Shown: positions 12,335-22,589 of the stretch, piece by piece | How positions within the stretch are numbered: the first letter of the stretch is position 1 | Layout: every line of letters starts with the position of its first letter | Source: Ailanthus altissimus | Taxonomy: Eukaryota; Streptophyta; Magnoliopsida; Sapindales; Simaroubaceae | Length of the DNA: 64,000 nt | Direction of reading: 5' to 3' | Assembly: GCA_946807835.1 (NCBI GenBank) | Contig: OX327705.1 | Location: 19,560,501-19,624,500, forward strand | Position numbers and translations under genes: made by a program | The notes under the pieces: model-generated | Databases searched by the model: none | What the model saw: only the letters and a program-made list of their open reading frames with translations | What the model was told of the DNA's origin: nothing

Positions 12335-13516
12335 TTAAAAATTTTGGTGTGGTTGGAAAGGTGGTTGTAAAGCCTGTGCTTGAGTGTTATTCCTCCAACT
12401 AAAATTCGGGTGATTTCGCCATCTAGGATTATAGTTTTGTGAATATGGGTTATTGTTTGACCGCTTGAATGTGTTTAGAACATTGGCTTGTTCATGGAGA
12501 CATTTCCTAAATGTAGACAAAGTTGGGCAATCATTAGTAGAGTGATCATGGGTTTCATAAATGTCACACACAATTTTTTGAACAGATTTTATTTGACCAC
12601 TCTTTTTTATTTCTAAGGTTTCGACTTTTCTAGCAATGGATGCTAATTTGGCTTGAAGGTCATGGTCTTCTTTAAGATGATAAATACCCCCACTAGATAT
12701 AATGGTTTGATTTTTGCTAGATGCCTCACAGGTACCAGCAGTGTCCCAATTTTGAGCATTTTCTACTAGTAAGTCAAGATAGTTCATTGCCTTTTCTGAG
12801 TCTTTTTCTTCAAATGTTTCATTACACATCATTTCTACAATTTGCCTAACTTGGGGTGTTAAGCCCTCATAGAAATTTGAGACTACTCTCCATGTTTCAA
12901 AACCATGATGGGGACAGGTATTAAGTAATTCTTTATACCTTTCCCAACATTGGTAAAGGGTCTCTCCTGGTTTTTGGACAAAAGTGGTGATTTGTCTTTT
13001 GAAAGAATTTGTTTTATGAGAGGAAAAAAAACTTTTTCAGGAATTGTTGTTGCATCTCATCCCATAAAGAAATAGATCATGTCCTAAGGTTTTGTAGCCA
13101 TATTTTAGCTTTATCTTTTAAAGAAAAGGGAAAAGCTTAAGTCGAATTGTGTTCATGCTACAATTTTGATCATTATACGTGTTACACACTTCTTCAAATT
13201 CTCTTAGATGTAGATAAGGGTTCTTTGCATCTAAGCCATGAAAAGTGGGTAAAATTTGGATAATGCCTGGCTTAAAATTAAAATGCGTTGCATCTGGAGG
13301 AAAAATTAAGCAAGATGGTGCACCGGTTCGTGTAGGGTTCATGTAGTCTCTAAGTGTCCTAGGTCGGTTATGCTCATTATGTTGAGATTGATTGTCCCCT
13401 GGGTCTATGAGTCCCTCAATTTGATTTTCGCTCATGGTGTTAATTAGTAAAGAATGAGAAGATGAAGGAGAATCTAACAAATTATCAAAGGAAGTTTTGC
13501 AATTACCTTTTACCAA
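12335..13516 (-). pseudogene. Athila-like gag, decayed
   Basis: The minus-strand frame from 13,516 carries the Athila gag signature RTLRDYMNPTRTGAPSC, then FNFKPGIIQILPTFHGLDA and YLHLREFEEVCNTYNDQNCS. A stop near 13,118 is followed by more gag (KDKAKIWLQNL, CWERYKELLNTCPHHGF) and then the frame 12,832-12,335. That frame holds a nucleocapsid knuckle, CDIYETHDHSTNDC, in which the second Cys of the CCHC box appears to have become Tyr. It ends with RWRNHPNFSWRNN, a segment also present in the second element at about 17,910. The 11,898-12,334 stretch is the broken linker to protease. Confidence 0.88.
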
Positions 13517-13699
13517 ACGATGAGAATTAGGATCTCAAAATTAACTGCTCATAAAAGAAATAAAATACAATACAATAACAATAAATAATACAAATAAGAG
13601 AAAAATAAATATTAAACACAAATAAATAAAATAGGAAAAACGAAAAGCAAAATAAAGATAAATAATTAGAAGTTAGATTAGTAATGTTAGATTATATAA

Positions 13700-14035
13700 T
13701 AAACAAAATAATAAATAAAGCACGTTAGGAGGCTCGACCTTTCATGAAAATAAAGAGCGAAAATAAAAAGCGAAAATAATAAAAAAAACAAAATAATAAA
13801 TAAAGTAAAGCACATTAGGAGGCTCGGCCTTCTATGAAAATAAAAACTGAATAATAAATAAAGAGTAGGAGTCTCAGCCTTCCATGAAAATAAAAGGCAA
13901 AAATAATAAATAAAGTAAAACAAGTTAAGAGGCTTAGCCTTCTATGAAAATATATTTAACGAAAATAAAAAGCGAATAATAAATAAAGTAAAGCACGTTA
14001 TGAGACTTAGCCTTCCATGAAAATAAAACAAACAA
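13700..14035 (-). repeat. Tandem repeats in the Athila-like leader
   Basis: Five imperfect copies of a unit centred on 'gaggctcggccttccatgaaaataaa', with anchors near 13,738, 13,827, 13,877, 13,937 and 14,011, are separated by A-rich 'aataataaataaagtaaagc' spacers. Spacing varies from 50 to 90 bp. They lie between the primer-binding site and gag. The open frames read through them are repetitive artefacts. Confidence 0.8.
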
Positions 14036-14065
14036 ACAACAACAAAACAAAATATTAATTTTACC

Positions 14066-14083
14066 TCCCCGGCAACGGCGCCA
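14066..14083 (-). other. Primer-binding site for tRNA-Asp
   Basis: The plus-strand sequence TCCCCGGCAACGGCGCCA equals the 3' end of a plant tRNA-Asp including CCA, so the minus strand carries the complementary TGGCGCCGTTGCCGGGGA. This is the primer-binding site known for Athila-type elements. It lies 6 bp inside the LTR edge, as expected. Confidence 0.9.
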
Positions 14084-14089
14084 AAAACT

Positions 14090-15509
14090 TGACACATCTA
14101 GAATATAGGAGTTATTCCCAAGTGCAGGATTGTCGAAGTAATAAATAACCCGATGAGAACGGGGTCGATCCACAGGGAAGTAGAATTAAAATTACAAATT
14201 ATAAACACTTTAAAGATAATTAATACAATATAAGATGTTTGCAAATATTATTTCAATTAACCAATTCAAATAAAAAGCTAAGGTTAGGGGGATTCACTCT
14301 TGGCATAAGAAGTAAAAATATATTTAACTTTTTTTATAACAATTGGAATCCTCACACAAAGGAGGTTCCAACCGAAAGATATAGCAATTAAAGTTCATCA
14401 TCATTTATATATTGATTAGTATTTATTTCTTTCAATTATTATACACCAAATCTTATAAAATGGGTTCAAGTATTTATTATGCCAATATTTATATTTGTCT
14501 ACAATAAATCAAGACTCCCACTTTACAAGAAAGGTTATATACACCAAATCTTGTAAATGGTTTCAAGAATTTATTGTGTCAAGTATTAAGTTTGTCAATG
14601 ATAAATCAAGAATCACCACTTTAGAAGAAATTGTATTAATTCTACAAATAAAATAAATACATCATATATAAATTTGTATAACTTAAAAATGAAGCATTAA
14701 ATTCATGAATAAATATTAAACATATCTTATTACCTTGCCAAGAGCTTCACCCTTTCACTTTAGCTTAAAGAAAATTATTTGGACATAATAAAACTAAAGA
14801 AATGGAAGAAGAAATAACATGATTTAATAGTAAACAAGAGAAATAATATTACAAAGAAATAGATACAAAGGACAAGTATTTTGAACTAAATTCTAACTTA
14901 CTAATTACATCCTTTAGGCATAAAAAAACCAACTATTTATAAAAAAACATGGATAAATCGAGACAAATTTAGAATGAACCACTTGGTTGATGAAAGTCAA
15001 GAATGGTGGTAAAATAATTTGCATTGATTATCACTAGGGCACCCACTTGATTATCTAATTTGGAATTGATGTGATCCGAATTAGCTGTCACTCAAACATC
15101 AAAGTTGTAGATAAGTCTTTTATCTTTTCAAATTGAGTAATCTCATACGTATTAAATACGTATTTCTATAGTTATGGGCCAAATACTGATGACTGTTCAA
15201 ACTAGGCCTGTACTGCAGATCAGTTCTATTTTAGGCCATTTTTCATCCTCTAAACACTCGAATTTCAAATAATTTTTGAAATACAATATATTAGTCCATT
15301 GAGTCAGCTCTTCACAGGATTAAGAATCACCTCAATTAGATCTTTAGGTAGAAAGTTATGCCCATTTTAACCGAATCTGCCACAAAACAGTTAAAAGATA
15401 ATTAAATAAAATATTATAAACATACTTAAGTTAAGAAAATTAAATACACTAGTAATACAAAACAATCATATAAAATTCTTATTAAATGTGTACTTTCAAG
15501 TGTTCATCA
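14090..15509 (-). mobile_element. 5' LTR of the minus-strand Athila-like element
   Basis: In plus coordinates the block begins TGACACATCTAG next to the primer-binding site and ends GTGTTCATCA, giving TG...CA tips and a length near 1,420 bp. The second element's LTR is 1,399 bp. The tip near the primer-binding site contains the 'gggtcgatccacaggg' segment common in Athila-type LTR ends. No matching 3' LTR is present on the other side, so the outer boundary (15,509) rests on the CA tip and length only. The flanking 5-mer is ATACT. Confidence 0.65.
14441..14637. repeat. Two-copy tandem duplication (about 98 bp unit) inside the LTR
   Basis: The word 'atacaccaaatctt' recurs at 14,441 and 14,539. 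Each copy continues with a 'ttcaag.atttatt' segment and an 'aataaatcaaga' segment in the same order. Divergence is visible but modest. Confidence 0.85.
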
Positions 15510-17777
15510 ATACTCTTGATAAAAATAAATTATATTAAATTAACATATTTTTAACATTTTGTTAAAAGTCACTATATCTCTATTCTTTGCAACCATCATA
15601 TCTCTATAAAATTCTACTAATCTTTTTTTATAGGTACATAGTAATTTATTTTATTTATAATTTTTATACCAAACACAATAATATATTTAATTTGTTGATT
15701 GGTATATACTAATTTTACTTGAATTTTTGTAATTGGTATTTATTAATATTTTCAACATTTGTTTACAATGATTGCAAAAATTTATTTTTAGCACTAATCA
15801 TTTTTGTATTATCTATAAAAATACGTTAGTAAATTTTAAAAATAAATTGTAAATTTTATTTTATATATAATAAGTGTCATTTTTTATAATTTAATAACAA
15901 ATAAATACTTTTATAATATATAAAAAAATAATTTACTACTTAAAAAAAAATTAATTGACAATTGAACTGTAATAAACACTTATCCACAACTGGAAAGAAT
16001 AAATATTTGTACTTGTATAATATTCATATTTTATTTGTATATTGATAATACTTAAGTTATGTATTGTTATTAGTATTGTTTGTATACATTAAGGACATAT
16101 TATTAATATTAGGTTTATTTGCAAGACTTTAATTTATTTTAGGGACCAAGTTGTAATACTTTAAAAGTTTTAGAGATTAATTTATAAATACTAAAAGTTA
16201 GCCTCTTAGTATAAAAATACACATTTTAAACCCTAATTTATAAATTTTTAGGTCGGGCCATCCCTTTAGAGAGAGAAAAAAGAGAAACAGGGGGGAGAGA
16301 AAGAGAAGAAGAAGAAGAAGAAGAAATTGAAATTTTGAGTTTTAAGAGGTATATCACAATTATTTCTCAATTTATTGGTGTTAATTAAGTTAATTTCTTT
16401 TCATTTTGGTTTCTGAAAATATGTACAATTGAGGACTTGATGTGGATTTTGTAAGAAATATTGAGAATTGATGATGATTATGTAGATAACTTGATAAATC
16501 ATAATGAATTTGCACAAATTCTACTTGATAGTCTCTTGATCCGAGAATTTTATAAATTTTTGTACTTCGATTCTGATTTTTTATTTTGGAAATATAAAAT
16601 ATACATGTCTAAAATCATTTGAGACTTTGAATCGATTAAAATTTTTAAAAATTTAATTTTTAGTGAATTTACCAAAATGACCCTGAAATTATAGACATTT
16701 TCTGTGTTAACAGTATAATACAGTGACAAATAATTTTTGATCTGCTGAATGATCTTAAAAATTACAAAATTTTTAAATATGATAAATTTATATGTCTAAT
16801 ATAATATATTCAAAATTTAGAATTTAGATCAATGTGGTTAAATAGTTATAATTTTTTAAAGTATATCAGCTCATTGCAGTATTTGATTAACAGATTTTTA
16901 AACCTATAGAATAAAATAGTTTTAAAATATTTTTGGCATGAATTTTGAAGTCAAGTATTTATCATGGATTGAGATACGTATCAAGAGTAATTTTGTGATA
17001 TTTTTATAATTTTTGAGTTAGTATATGATTTTATAAAATTGAGAGATTAAATACTATTCAGTAAATATCTTGATCCTGTCAGAATAATAGTTTAGATTTG
17101 ATAGTGTTTATGAAATGGATTGTGTAGGAATTAAGATATAATATTCATATATAAGAAGGATATATGAGTAAAGAATAATATATTATGATTTTGGAGTAAT
17201 TGGACATCATTTGATGTATAAATAAATTTGATTAAGTGTAAGTTATCAGAATTACAGGTTTTGAGAAACTAAGTAATTAGACCAATTCGATGTGATAAGT
17301 GCAATATGTATATTATTGTAAGCTATTTAAAGTATTTTGTGTGAATGGTGAGGCTTATAAAAGGATCTCCATTGAAAGGTTAAGAAGAATTAAGCCTTGT
17401 ACCCGAAAGTGCTAAGAGGTAAGTATACTAGACTTTTACTGAAATCACAATAAACATAGTAATTGTTTATGTATGATTTTGTAAATGTGCTTGAAAATAT
17501 ATTTATATTTATGTTATTCCAAAGTCTATTTGATATGAAATGTGAAAGACATATGTTTATGAATGTGAGCATTGACATTGAGCATGAACATACATATTTT
17601 TTATGAAAGTGAGCTTTCAAAATGAAATGTGTTTAACAAAGAAAGCTTTTGAAGTGAAAAATGTCAATGAGATACGTTTTGTGTTTTAAGAATGTTTGAA
17701 CTCACTATTTACTTAGTAGGCACCTTATGTAGTTTGTGAAGCCTTTATGTGTGGCGTTTCCTTTGGGATTGGTATAT
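15510..17777. other. AT-rich, probably repeat-derived DNA with a promoter-like stretch
   Basis: No coding frame was found. Near 16,190-16,330 a TATA-like 'tataaaaatacac', then 'aaaccctaa', then a purine-rich run with (GAA)n (about 16,305-16,325) looks like a plant core promoter and leader, and could be the U3/R of an older LTR. The segment to 17,777 continues at 22,590 once the Athila-like insertion is removed. Confidence 0.35.
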
Positions 17778-17782
17778 GTTAT
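17778..17782. repeat. Target-site duplication, left (GTTAT)
   Basis: The five bases GTTAT precede the TGATAAGGGC LTR tip. The same five follow the 3' LTR at 22,585-22,589. A perfect 5-bp duplication is the expected product of gypsy integration. Confidence 0.92.
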
Positions 17783-17897
17783 TGATAAGGGCAAATTTGT
17801 CATATATGTTCTCATGTTTTTATTATTGATATTTTATGAGAATAGATGGCTATTTATGTGCATTATTGTTATTTATAAGGACTTGAATAAAATTTAA
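17783..17897 (+). mobile_element. 5' LTR remnant of the second Athila-like element
   Basis: Only the first 115 bp or so of the LTR remain. They match 21,186-21,308 with about eight substitutions and an 8-bp length difference by eye, then jump directly into gag coding sequence. The rest of the 5' LTR, the primer-binding site and most of gag have been deleted. Confidence 0.9.
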
Positions 17898-19050
17898 AGA
17901 AATCACCCTAACTTCTCATGGAACAACAATTATCAAGGACAGCATTCCAAAACTCCTCATAGCTTCCAACCACAAAACCAACAAGAGAAAAAACCAGACA
18001 TTGAAGACATGCTCTTACAATTTATGAAGAAAACAGATGCATTCTTTCAAAGTCAAGCAGCTTCATTTAGAGCTTTGGAGAATCAAATAGGACAACTTGC
18101 TACAGCAATGAACAATCGCCCTCAAGGAACCTTACCAAGCAACACCAAAGTCAATCCAAAAGGAAATGTAGAGTAGTGTCAAGCCATCTCCCTAAGAAGT
18201 GGTAAAATCTTACATAACAACACACCTTAACCACAGCTTTTAAAGATGAAGGAGAAGGAAAAAGAAACAGTGGTCCAGGAAGATGATGTACGACCATTAG
18301 ACCACTTATACCATTTTCTCAGAGATTACAGCAACTAAGAAATCAAGAGAAAAGTGTTGAAACACAAAAAAGCGTAAAAACTGGTGTTCAAGTACAAGAA
18401 CAGAAAAGAGAAAATGCAACAGAAGATACCAGTAGTAACCCGCAGAAGCAACCTACACAGTCATTCACTCCACCACCTCCATTTCCTTAGAGATTGCAAA
18501 CAAAGAAACTAGATAAGCAGTTTTATAAATTTCTTGATGTTTTTAATAAATTACATATTAATATTCCTTTTACAAATGCACTGTTGCAAATGCCGAGCTA
18601 TGTGAAATTCATGAAGGATATCCTATCAAAGAAGAGAAGAATAGATGACTTCGATACTGTGGCTCTAACCGAATATTTTAGCATCATCCTTCTAAAGAAG
18701 TTACCTCCAAAGCTCAAAGATCCTGGGAGTTTCACCATACCATGCTCAATTGGAAATTATGATTTTGGGAAAACACTTTGTGATCTGAGAGCTAGCATTA
18801 ATCTTATGCCATTTTTCATGTATAAAAAGTTAGGACTAAAAGAAACCAAACCAACAAATAGCACACTTCAGCTGGCAGATCGTTCTCTCACCTATTCCAA
18901 GGGATTAATTGAAGATGTGTTGGTTAAAGTTGATAAATTCATCTTCCCTGTCGATTTCATTGTTCTGGACATGGAAAAAGACAAGGAGATTCCTATCATC
19001 CTTGGAAGACCCGTCTTAGCCACTGGAAGAACAATTATTGATGTGTAAAA
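17898..19050 (+). pseudogene. Athila-like gag C-terminus and protease, decayed
   Basis: The frame at about 17,903 reads NHPNFSWNNNYQGQH, then LENQIGQLATAMNNRPQGTL and, after a stop at 18,175, AISLRSGK. All are standard in the region between nucleocapsid and protease of Athila-type gag. The open frame 18,494-19,048 is the aspartic protease region: PIPCSIG-like context, CDLRASINLMP in place of the usual active-site DLGAS, LQLADRS, and the flap-like IPIILGRPVLATG. The Gly-to-Arg change at the active site and the stops make it inactive. Reverse transcriptase does not follow. Confidence 0.85.
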
Positions 19051-19560
19051 AGGGGAGTTGTCCATGAGGGTACAAGAGGACACAATCACTTTTAAGGTCT
19101 TTAAGGAGATCAAATTACCAGCTGAAAATGAAGACTGTTTCTGCATTAATGTGATACAACCAAGTGTCAAGCAAATTAAAGATATAGAGACATTGGATCC
19201 TCACATCTAAAAAAGAGCATTGAAGCATAAAAAGGCAAGAGAGAAGAAGAAAAAGCAGCATCACAACGAAGCAAGCAAAGAGAAAGAAAAGGAAGAACCA
19301 TCTCCTCAGTCTAAGATTTTTAGTCTTGCTGGAGAGACATAATGAGAATACAGCAAAAGATATTGCCCGAGGTTTAATTGCAAAAATATAGAAGCCAAAA
19401 AAGAAGAAAGCCAGTAAGATCACTTACACAAATGCTTCCATCAGCATCTTCGACCCACCATAAAAGAATAGGAAGCCCCGTCAAGTTGATGACGTTAAAT
19501 TAAGTGCTACTTGGGAGGCAACCCAAGGAAAGTATTATTACTATTATAAAAAAAATTTAG
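19051..19560 (+). other. Lysine-rich tail and GGCAACCC hairpin region of the second Athila-like element
   Basis: The frame after protease continues weakly to about 19,200, then becomes Lys/Glu rich (for example KHKKAREKKKKQHH) with stops. At 19,470-19,530 lies the 'gaagccccgtcaag ... ttgggaggcaacccaag' signature that in Athila-type elements sits downstream of pol. It contains a perfect hairpin, CTTGGG (19,510-19,515) and CCCAAG (19,522-19,527), around a 6-base loop. RT, RNase H and integrase are therefore missing between protease and this 3' region. Confidence 0.7.
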
Positions 19561-19579
19561 CATCTTCAAAAAAAAAAAA

Positions 19580-19795
19580 AAAGGGATCAGCGCTGCAGCG
19601 AGAGAGTTCAGTGCGGCAACGATAGAAAATTCGAATCCATACCGCCCCCACGGTAAACACTCTAGCGTGTCAGCGGGAATTCCAGTAAGCAGCCCACAAT
19701 GAGCCTTCAGCGCTGCAGCGATAGATAATTATCGCGTCAGCGCCAGAACGTCGCCCCAACAACGAAAAGTCAGCGCTGTAACGAAATTTGAACAG
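19580..19795 (+). repeat. GC-rich CAGCG/CGCTG repeat island (internal)
   Basis: CAGCGCTGCAGCGA occurs at about 19,586 and again near 19,710, with further CAGCG, GCGTCAGCG and CAGCGCTG words between and after. The local base composition is sharply GC-richer than the flanks. The same word family recurs in the LTR at 21,325-21,540. Confidence 0.8.
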
Positions 19796-21185
19796 GGAAG
19801 TCTCTTACTTTCATTTCTTTATTTTTGGACATTGGGGACAATGTCTAAATTAAGTTTGAGGGTGAGAAACAATTTCTTGTGGGTTAGTTTTTTTTAGTTA
19901 CTTAGTTTTTTTTTTAGTTAATTAGTTTTTATTAGGTTTTGTTAAGATGATCATTAGTCTATGATAAGAAAGAAAAAAAATATATATGGCTGAATTATTT
20001 ATTTTTTTACAAATCCATAAGGAATGATAAATACTTGAGACAATTTTGATTATCCAAGTTTAGGAACAAGTTCAACTTTATTTATAATCATCATTCTTTT
20101 TTAGCACTTTATAAGCATAAATAGTTATAATTATTACTTAGAGATACTTATGCTTTAGGGAGTACACCATAGTCTCAAAGACCGATACTCTAGAACTTGT
20201 CTTTAATTACTACTTGAGTCGAAATCCTAGGAAACACATGAATAGGGAAATGACATTAAGCCATCTTTGAACCGATTGAGCATTTCTAGCCTACCTTTTA
20301 TTGTATATTTATTCCTAATACCCTACTTTAAGCCTAATTATCCATTCTTTGGTTTAACCACATTACAAGCCTAAGACTTAAAGTTTATTTATCTAGAAAT
20401 TTACCCGTAACATCATAAATCTTGCATTTACTTAGAAATACTCTTGAAAGGAAAAGGTTGTGGTGATATGAGAAAAATAAGTTTGGGTGGTATTTGTCAA
20501 TCTAAGTTTGGGGGTATTCAAAAAAAACAAAGAGAAAGAAAAATACCCCTAACTTAAGAAAAAGAAGAAATTCTTTGAAAATTAAAGGTTAAAAAGAAAG
20601 ATGGGAAACACAATAAGTTTGGGGGAAGAGATAATACAAGGAAAAGAAGATCAAGAGGTTTTAGGTAAAATTTAAGTGTTCATTGTGTGAATTGAACTTC
20701 ATAAATTTATCTTTTTATCCCACCGTGACCTTAGCTATACGTTACAAGCTAAATAAAATCCTAAATAGATCTCTAGACATGTGAATTTTTATATTATTAG
20801 AGAGTAATAGTAAAAACAAGCCTATGAAAATGTCATTATACAAATTAAATACCGAGACATCATCTTGTCTGTACAAACTAAAATATAAAGTAAATCAAAG
20901 TATGGTTTAGCTATTTGCTTGCTGCTTGCACACACACACACATAGTGATTGTTTATAAGGAAGAACGAGGGACTAAATAAAGATAATTTAGAATTGTTAA
21001 TAGTTATTTATCTACCTTAAGGATTTGTACCAATTTATCAGCCTTTGAGACAATGATTTTGATCATCTTACTAGTTTAGAATATTTTGTTTCATTTTCTT
21101 TATTTGTTAAATGAGTCAAGTATAACCTTTTGTTTCTCTCTTAGTTTTATTTTATTGCTTAAGGACAAGCAAGTTTGAGGGAATT
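19796..21185 (+). other. 3' untranslated region and polypurine tract of the second Athila-like element
   Basis: This holds the 'ggacattggggacaatgtc' phrase near 19,828, typical of Athila 3' regions, 'aagtttgggggt' phrases near 20,508 and 20,610, a (CA)n run near 20,930, and 'aggacaagcaagtttgagggaattt' just before the 3' LTR. The last part, about 21,173-21,185, is the polypurine tract. No open frame of note. Confidence 0.7.
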
Positions 21186-22584
21186 TAATAAGGGCAAATT
21201 TGTCATATATTTTATCATAATTTTATTATTGATATTTTATTATTTTATGAGAATAGATGGCTATTTATGTGCATTATTGTTATTTATAGGGACTTGAACA
21301 AAATGCAAAATTTTCAAAGTATATGTCCAGCGCTACGAGGATTGTCGCCTCAGTTCTGAAATAGTGATCGAAATAAGAAAAATGACCTGTTTAAGTCGCA
21401 TCTAGCGCCTTAGCGCCAAACCTTCATCGCTTCAGCGACGGGATAGCGCCCCAGTGCTATCAACTCACCGCTCCAACTGTGAAGCTTGTTTCATGTGTCG
21501 CCCCAGCGACAACTGCATAGCGCCCCAGCGGTAGCGCGAGTCCCAGTCCGACGAGAATTGAGATTTTTAAACTCATATCAATTCCTATAAAAAGCCACTC
21601 GTTCCCATACATCAAGAAGAATCTAAGAGCAACCTAGAGCAATTCAAGAACACTAAGAATACAGAGCACTAGTCTTAGAGAGTAATGGGAGATTTAATTG
21701 AAGTAACTTTAGAGAGAGATTCAAGGCATTCTTTGGCATCAAGAGTATCTTAGGCAGTGCAATTAAAAGCAATTCAACGTCTATATCGGTTTGCTTTTGA
21801 TTGTATCATGATTTGTTATTATTTTTACTGCTGTTCTCTTGTAACCATGAGCTAAACTTATTTTTTAGGGTTAATACTTGAACTCAATATGTGTGCTTAA
21901 TTGCCATATCTTTTGAATATTTAATAAACTTAGTTCTTTGATATTTAAATTACTTGATCTTAATGCTTCAATATATCTGGCCAATATATGGTGAATGAGT
22001 TGGTAATATTATTGATAAACTCAGAAGAAGAATCATAATATTTAGACCTAAGTAATTTGATGCATGATTGTAGAGTAACATTTAATGTTGCATGCAAGTT
22101 TTAACTTAGAATAGGAATATACCTAATTGGCATGTATGATCAATAAGACTTAATCTTAATGAATCTTAATTTATTATAAGTACCATAAGAATATAGATAT
22201 TTGGTAAATTAAGGTATACTTGCATAACCTTGGAAGAGGCTTGTGAATATATTAGTGTCTTGATCAGTAACAAAGACTAAGAGAGTTAAATATTAGAAGA
22301 TTAATCATTAGAAAGCATATTGAGGGATAGTATTAATCTTAGGTTTTCTCTATATTGTTATCACTTAAATCTCTTTGCATTGTGTTTTTGCCTTTATATT
22401 TTCTACATTAATTCTTAGATTTTTATTTATCTGAATAATTATTAGGAAGACATAATTTTAGTAATTGGTTAAAAAGAAGAAATTATCCCTGTGAATTCGA
22501 CATCTGACTTACTTAGTCTCTTTATTACTTGCATACGATAGTGTATACTTGTACTTAATTTTAAGATATAGAAATATCGCATCA
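21186..22584 (+). mobile_element. 3' LTR of the second Athila-like element
   Basis: It begins TAATAAGGGC (TGATAAGGGC in the 5' copy, so the TG tip has mutated) and ends ATCGCATCA, 1,399 bp. U3 contains the GC-rich CAGCG island. A TATA box, TATAAAAA, lies at 21,586-21,593, followed by a leader. The 3' end carries a 'ccctgtgaattcgacat' phrase like that in other Athila LTRs. The flanking GTTAT duplication fixes the outer edge. Confidence 0.92.
21586..21593 (+). promoter_or_regulatory. LTR TATA box
   Basis: TATAAAAA lies in the middle of the LTR, about 50 bp downstream of the GC-rich U3 island and upstream of an A-rich leader. The related fragment at 6,070 preserves the same arrangement. Confidence 0.65.
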
Positions 22585-22589
22585 GTTAT
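22585..22589. repeat. Target-site duplication, right (GTTAT)
   Basis: GTTAT directly follows the LTR terminal CA and matches 17,778-17,782 exactly. Confidence 0.92.

Noticed and set aside
13687..14173. Two minus-strand frames rich in Phe, Tyr and Leu
   Set aside because: They run through the leader tandem repeats and the primer-binding site region, so they are by-products of the repeat.
18892..19423. Minus-strand frames of 92 and 102 aa
   Set aside because: They are antisense to the protease remnant and the Lys-rich tail.
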